Assembly (NCBI RefSeq): GCF_000514775.1
Contig: NZ_AZWO01000007.1
Location: 171,160 to 221,610 of the forward strand
Direction: 5' to 3'
Length of the DNA: 50,451 nt
Source: Salinispora pacifica CNR114
Lineage (GTDB): Bacteria; Actinomycetota; Actinomycetes; Mycobacteriales; Micromonosporaceae
Shown: positions 47,942 through 50,451 of the stretch, one piece after another
Layout of the letters: each line of letters opens with the position of its first letter
How positions within the stretch are numbered: position 1 is the first letter of the stretch
Notes under the pieces: model-generated
What the model was told of the DNA's origin: nothing
Database searches by the model: none
The model's input: the letters and a program-made list of their open reading frames with translations, nothing else
Program-made: the position numbers and the translations under genes

Positions 47942-50451
47942 ATGGCAGGGCCGGCGGTACGCATACGGTTGCTCGGTGGGGTCGAGGTGGTGGACGGGAA
48001 CGGCGCCGCCGTCGACATCGGGGCGGGTAAGTGCCGTGCGCTGCTGGCGGCCCTGGCGTTGCAGCCCGGCGTGGCGGTTCCGGACTGGCGGCTGATCGAT
48101 CTGCTGTGGGGCGAGCAACCACCCCGGACAGCCGTCCGAACCCTGCAGTCGTACATCGCTCGGCTACGGGGCGGTCTGGGCGCCACGAGGATTGTGCGCT
48201 CGGGTGCCGCGTACCGTCTCGATGTGCCCGCCGATGCGGTCGACGTGATCCGGTTCGGCCGGCGGGTCGAGGCCGGCGACCTCGCCGGTGCGCTCGCCGA
48301 GTGGACCGGCGATCCGCTGGCCGGGGTGCCGGTGCCCGGCCTGGCTGCGGCCGTGGACGGCCTGGTCGAGCGGTGGCTCGGCGCCGTCGAGGCCGATCTC
48401 GCCGCCCGGGTGGACGCGGACGCCGCAGCGACCGTGGGGCCGTTGACCGAGCTGAGCGCGCGGTATCCGTTCCGGGAGGGCATCTGGGCACTGCTGATGA
48501 CGGCGCTGTACCGGGTGGGCCGGCAGGCCGACGCGCTGGCCGCGTACCGCACTGCCCGGCAACGGCTGATCGAGCATCTGGGTGTGGAGCCCGGGCCGCG
48601 ACTGCGCCGCCTGGAGGTGGCGATTCTCGGCCAGGACCACCGCATCGGCGGCGAGCAGCGGTCCGAGCCGGTCGACCGGCTGCCCCGGCGCGCCGTACGA
48701 CTGCTCGGCCGCGACGATGACCTTGACCGTATCGGCCAGGCGTTGGCCGAGAGCCCGGTGGTCACCCTGGTCGGGCCGGGTGGCATCGGCAAGACCGCGC
48801 TCGCCGTCGCGGCCGCCCAACGGGCCCGGTTCGAGCACGGTGCCTGGCTGGTCGACCTGACCGAGATCACGACCGACCAGGACGTTCCCCAAGCCGTCGC
48901 CGCGGCGGTGCGCGTGGAGGAGGGCCCAGGCCGATCGCTGAGTGAGTCCATTGTGCTGGCTCTGGGCTCACTCCGGGCGCTGCTCGTGCTCGACAACTGC
49001 GAACACGTCGTGGACGGCGCGGCCCGCCTGGCCCAGGCCGTCGCCGACGGCTGTCCGCAGGTGCGGGTGCTGGCCACCGCACGGGAACCGCTCGGTCTCA
49101 GCCACGGACTCGAACGGCTGTTCGCCGTGCCACCCTTGCCTGCGGCGGGGGCCGGCGCCGACCTGTTCGCCGAACGTGCGCACGCGTTGACCGCCGCGGT
49201 CACGACGGATGCCGTACGGGAGGTGATCGAGGAGATCTGCCGCTGCCTCGACGGGCTTCCCCTCGCCATCGAGCTGGCCGCCGCCCACACCGTCAGTCAC
49301 ACCCCGCAGGAGATCCGCGAGCGTCTCGACGATCAGCTCGGTCTACTGGTCGGCGGGCGGCGAACCGGGGCGGACCGGCACCGCACCATGCGCGCCACGA
49401 TCCAGTGGTCCTACCGGCTGCTCACCGTGGCCGAACAGGACCTGCTACAACGGCTGTCGGTGTGCTCCGGCCCCGTCGACCGGGCCGGAGCTGCGGCCGT
49501 TGCCGCCGGCAGCGGCTTGGACGTCAACGATGTGCTGCACCGCCTCGTGCAGCGCTCGATGGTTACCGCCGAACCCGGCCCGTTCGGCCAGCAGTTCAGG
49601 TTGCTGGAACCAATCCGCCAGTTCGCCGCCGAACACCTCGCCGCGGGACCGGCGGCCGCACCCGCCCAGACCGCGCACACCCGGTACGTGCGGGAACGGG
49701 TGACCTCGCTGCACGACCAGCTCACCGGACCGGCGGAAGTCCAGGGGGTCGCCCGGCTGGACGAGCTGTGGCCCAACCTTCGCGTAGCGGTGGACCGGGC
49801 CTTTGCCCGCGGCGACTACCGCCTCGCCCATGACCTGTTCCGGCCGATCGCCACCGAGGCCGCCCGACGGCACCGGCACGAAGTCGGGCAGTGGGCGCAA
49901 CGCCTCCTCGAACAGGCACCGCCCGAGGACCGGCCGCGGGACGTGACCGGCCTGATCGCTGCCGCGTCCCGCTATCACGTCCGTCAGGATCCAGCCGGGT
50001 TCGACGCCCTGGTCCGGCAGCACTGCGAACCGGCCGACCCGGTAGCCCGGCACCTGCGGGCCAACGTCCACGACGACTACGCCGCGCAGATACACACGGC
50101 GCCGCCAGCGCTGGCCGAGCTGCGCCGGCTCGGCGCCGATGATCTCGCCGCGCAGGTCGAGGTCGACCTCGGCGTAGCGTTGGTCTTTCAGGGACAGTAC
50201 GCACGCGGAGAGGCCCAGCTCACCCCGCTCGTCGACCGGTTCCGCAGCCACGGCCCACCCACCCTGCTGCACTGGACGCTGATGCTGCTCGGCTTCTCCG
50301 CCGCCTTCCAAGGTCGACGGGCCGCCGCGGACACGTTGTTCGACCAGGCGATCGATGTGCCGCTGCCGGCACGCACCCACTCACCGAACCAGTCCGTGCG
50401 TGCCCAGGCGCTGTTCCGGCGCGGCGACCGCAGAGCCGCCTACCAGCTACT
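47942..50451 (+). CDS. BTAD/SARP-type regulator with NB-ARC ATPase domain (3' end outside the window)
   Basis: At least 836 residues of an AfsR-like regulator. Residues 1-95 are an OmpR-like winged helix (VRIRLLGGVEVVDGNGA, then LIDLLWGEQPPRTAVRTLQSYIARLR). A BTAD domain follows to about 225 (YPFREGIWALLMTALYRVG, EHLGVEPGPRLRRLE). An NB-ARC-type ATPase comes next with Walker A GPGGIGKTALA (about 279) and Walker B LLVLDNCEH (about 348), then a helical/TPR-like C-terminal part that continues past the window edge. Such proteins activate secondary-metabolism or stress genes. ATG 47942 with GGGAG 5 bases upstream. Confidence 0.9.
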   Translation, partial: MAGPAVRIRLLGGVEVVDGNGAAVDIGAGKCRALLAALALQPGVAVPDWRLIDLLWGEQPPRTAVRTLQSYIARLRGGLGATRIVRSGAAYRLDVPADAVDVIRFGRRVEAGDLAGALAEWTGDPLAGVPVPGLAAAVDGLVERWLGAVEADLAARVDADAAATVGPLTELSARYPFREGIWALLMTALYRVGRQADALAAYRTARQRLIEHLGVEPGPRLRRLEVAILGQDHRIGGEQRSEPVDRLPRRAVRLLGRDDDLDRIGQALAESPVVTLVGPGGIGKTALAVAAAQRARFEHGAWLVDLTEITTDQDVPQAVAAAVRVEEGPGRSLSESIVLALGSLRALLVLDNCEHVVDGAARLAQAVADGCPQVRVLATAREPLGLSHGLERLFAVPPLPAAGAGADLFAERAHALTAAVTTDAVREVIEEICRCLDGLPLAIELAAAHTVSHTPQEIRERLDDQLGLLVGGRRTGADRHRTMRATIQWSYRLLTVAEQDLLQRLSVCSGPVDRAGAAAVAAGSGLDVNDVLHRLVQRSMVTAEPGPFGQQFRLLEPIRQFAAEHLAAGPAAAPAQTAHTRYVRERVTSLHDQLTGPAEVQGVARLDELWPNLRVAVDRAFARGDYRLAHDLFRPIATEAARRHRHEVGQWAQRLLEQAPPEDRPRDVTGLIAAASRYHVRQDPAGFDALVRQHCEPADPVARHLRANVHDDYAAQIHTAPPALAELRRLGADDLAAQVEVDLGVALVFQGQYARGEAQLTPLVDRFRSHGPPTLLHWTLMLLGFSAAFQGRRAAADTLFDQAIDVPLPARTHSPNQSVRAQALFRRGDRRAAYQL

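Noticed and set aside
1..50451. tRNA, rRNA, CRISPR array, integrase with attachment site, or intact transposon
   Set aside because: None seen on either strand; the only mobile-element trace is the short IS256-like fragment at 28832-28890.

Overview
The window is high-GC actinobacterial DNA. GTG, TTG and even CTG starts, GTGA/ATGA translational coupling, an IdeR-type iron box, a Zur-type box, ECF sigma factors and a BTAD-domain regulator all fit a Micromonosporaceae chromosome arm (Salinispora or Micromonospora-like). The genus is an inference from gene content and style, not a match. No rRNA, tRNA, CRISPR array or intact mobile element was seen. Scattered gene wrecks (two MFS transporters, a GNAT, a response regulator, a phosphotransferase, an IS256-type fragment and possibly an esterase fragment) show that the region has been rearranged repeatedly.

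Layout. 1-0.4 kb: 5' end of a secreted RCC1-repeat protein. 0.8-2.4 kb: a YCII/DGPF protein coupled to an ECF42-type sigma factor that probably starts at CTG. 2.5-6 kb: a CaCA cation exchanger, a HAD phosphatase, a GNAT acetyltransferase and an N-terminally truncated MFS gene. 6-9.3 kb: MOSC protein, F420-dependent Ddn-like reductase, ADP-ribosylglycohydrolase, DUF5999 protein and a second GNAT. 9.7-13.3 kb: biotin transporter bioY, then an iron-box-controlled feoA-feoB-NifU-like operon with GTGA overlaps. 13.3-16 kb: a class F sortase coupled to a DUF4397 surface protein, and a single-pass secreted-domain protein. 16.1-17.6 kb: DEAD-box helicase.

17.7-20.9 kb holds a tight four-gene operon: XRE regulator, ImmA/IrrE metallopeptidase, MAB_1171c-type seven-helix membrane protein and MpaB/DUF2236 oxygenase. 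It looks like a proteolysis-gated signalling unit whose function is not established. 21-25.2 kb: a PF04672 methyltransferase, a decayed GNAT, a Zur-boxed CobW-like protein that has lost its P-loop, and RsgA. 25.4-28.6 kb: two VOC proteins, a small membrane protein and a fructosamine-kinase-family protein.

28.9-37 kb is a run of six secreted proteins: an M23 peptidase with a beta-propeller, a Tat-exported DUF4185 (GH183-like) protein, two antigen-85-fold esterases, a lysozyme-like protein with three LGFP repeats, and a subtilisin with a P domain. Several of these families act on or bind arabinogalactan and mycolate envelopes, so the cluster may be a lytic toolkit aimed at mycolate-containing actinobacteria; this is inference. 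37-50.4 kb: methyltransferase, 14-helix MFS exporter behind a MerR-like 19-bp-spacer promoter, phosphotransferase, wrecked genes, a GPP34 gene of unusual composition, a SigE-type sigma factor with a coupled membrane beta-propeller partner, MFS genes, a thiamine-binding-family protein, and a DUF4386 membrane protein divergent from a large BTAD/NB-ARC regulator. Their shared intergenic region carries four exact 11-bp-period direct repeats typical of SARP binding sites.
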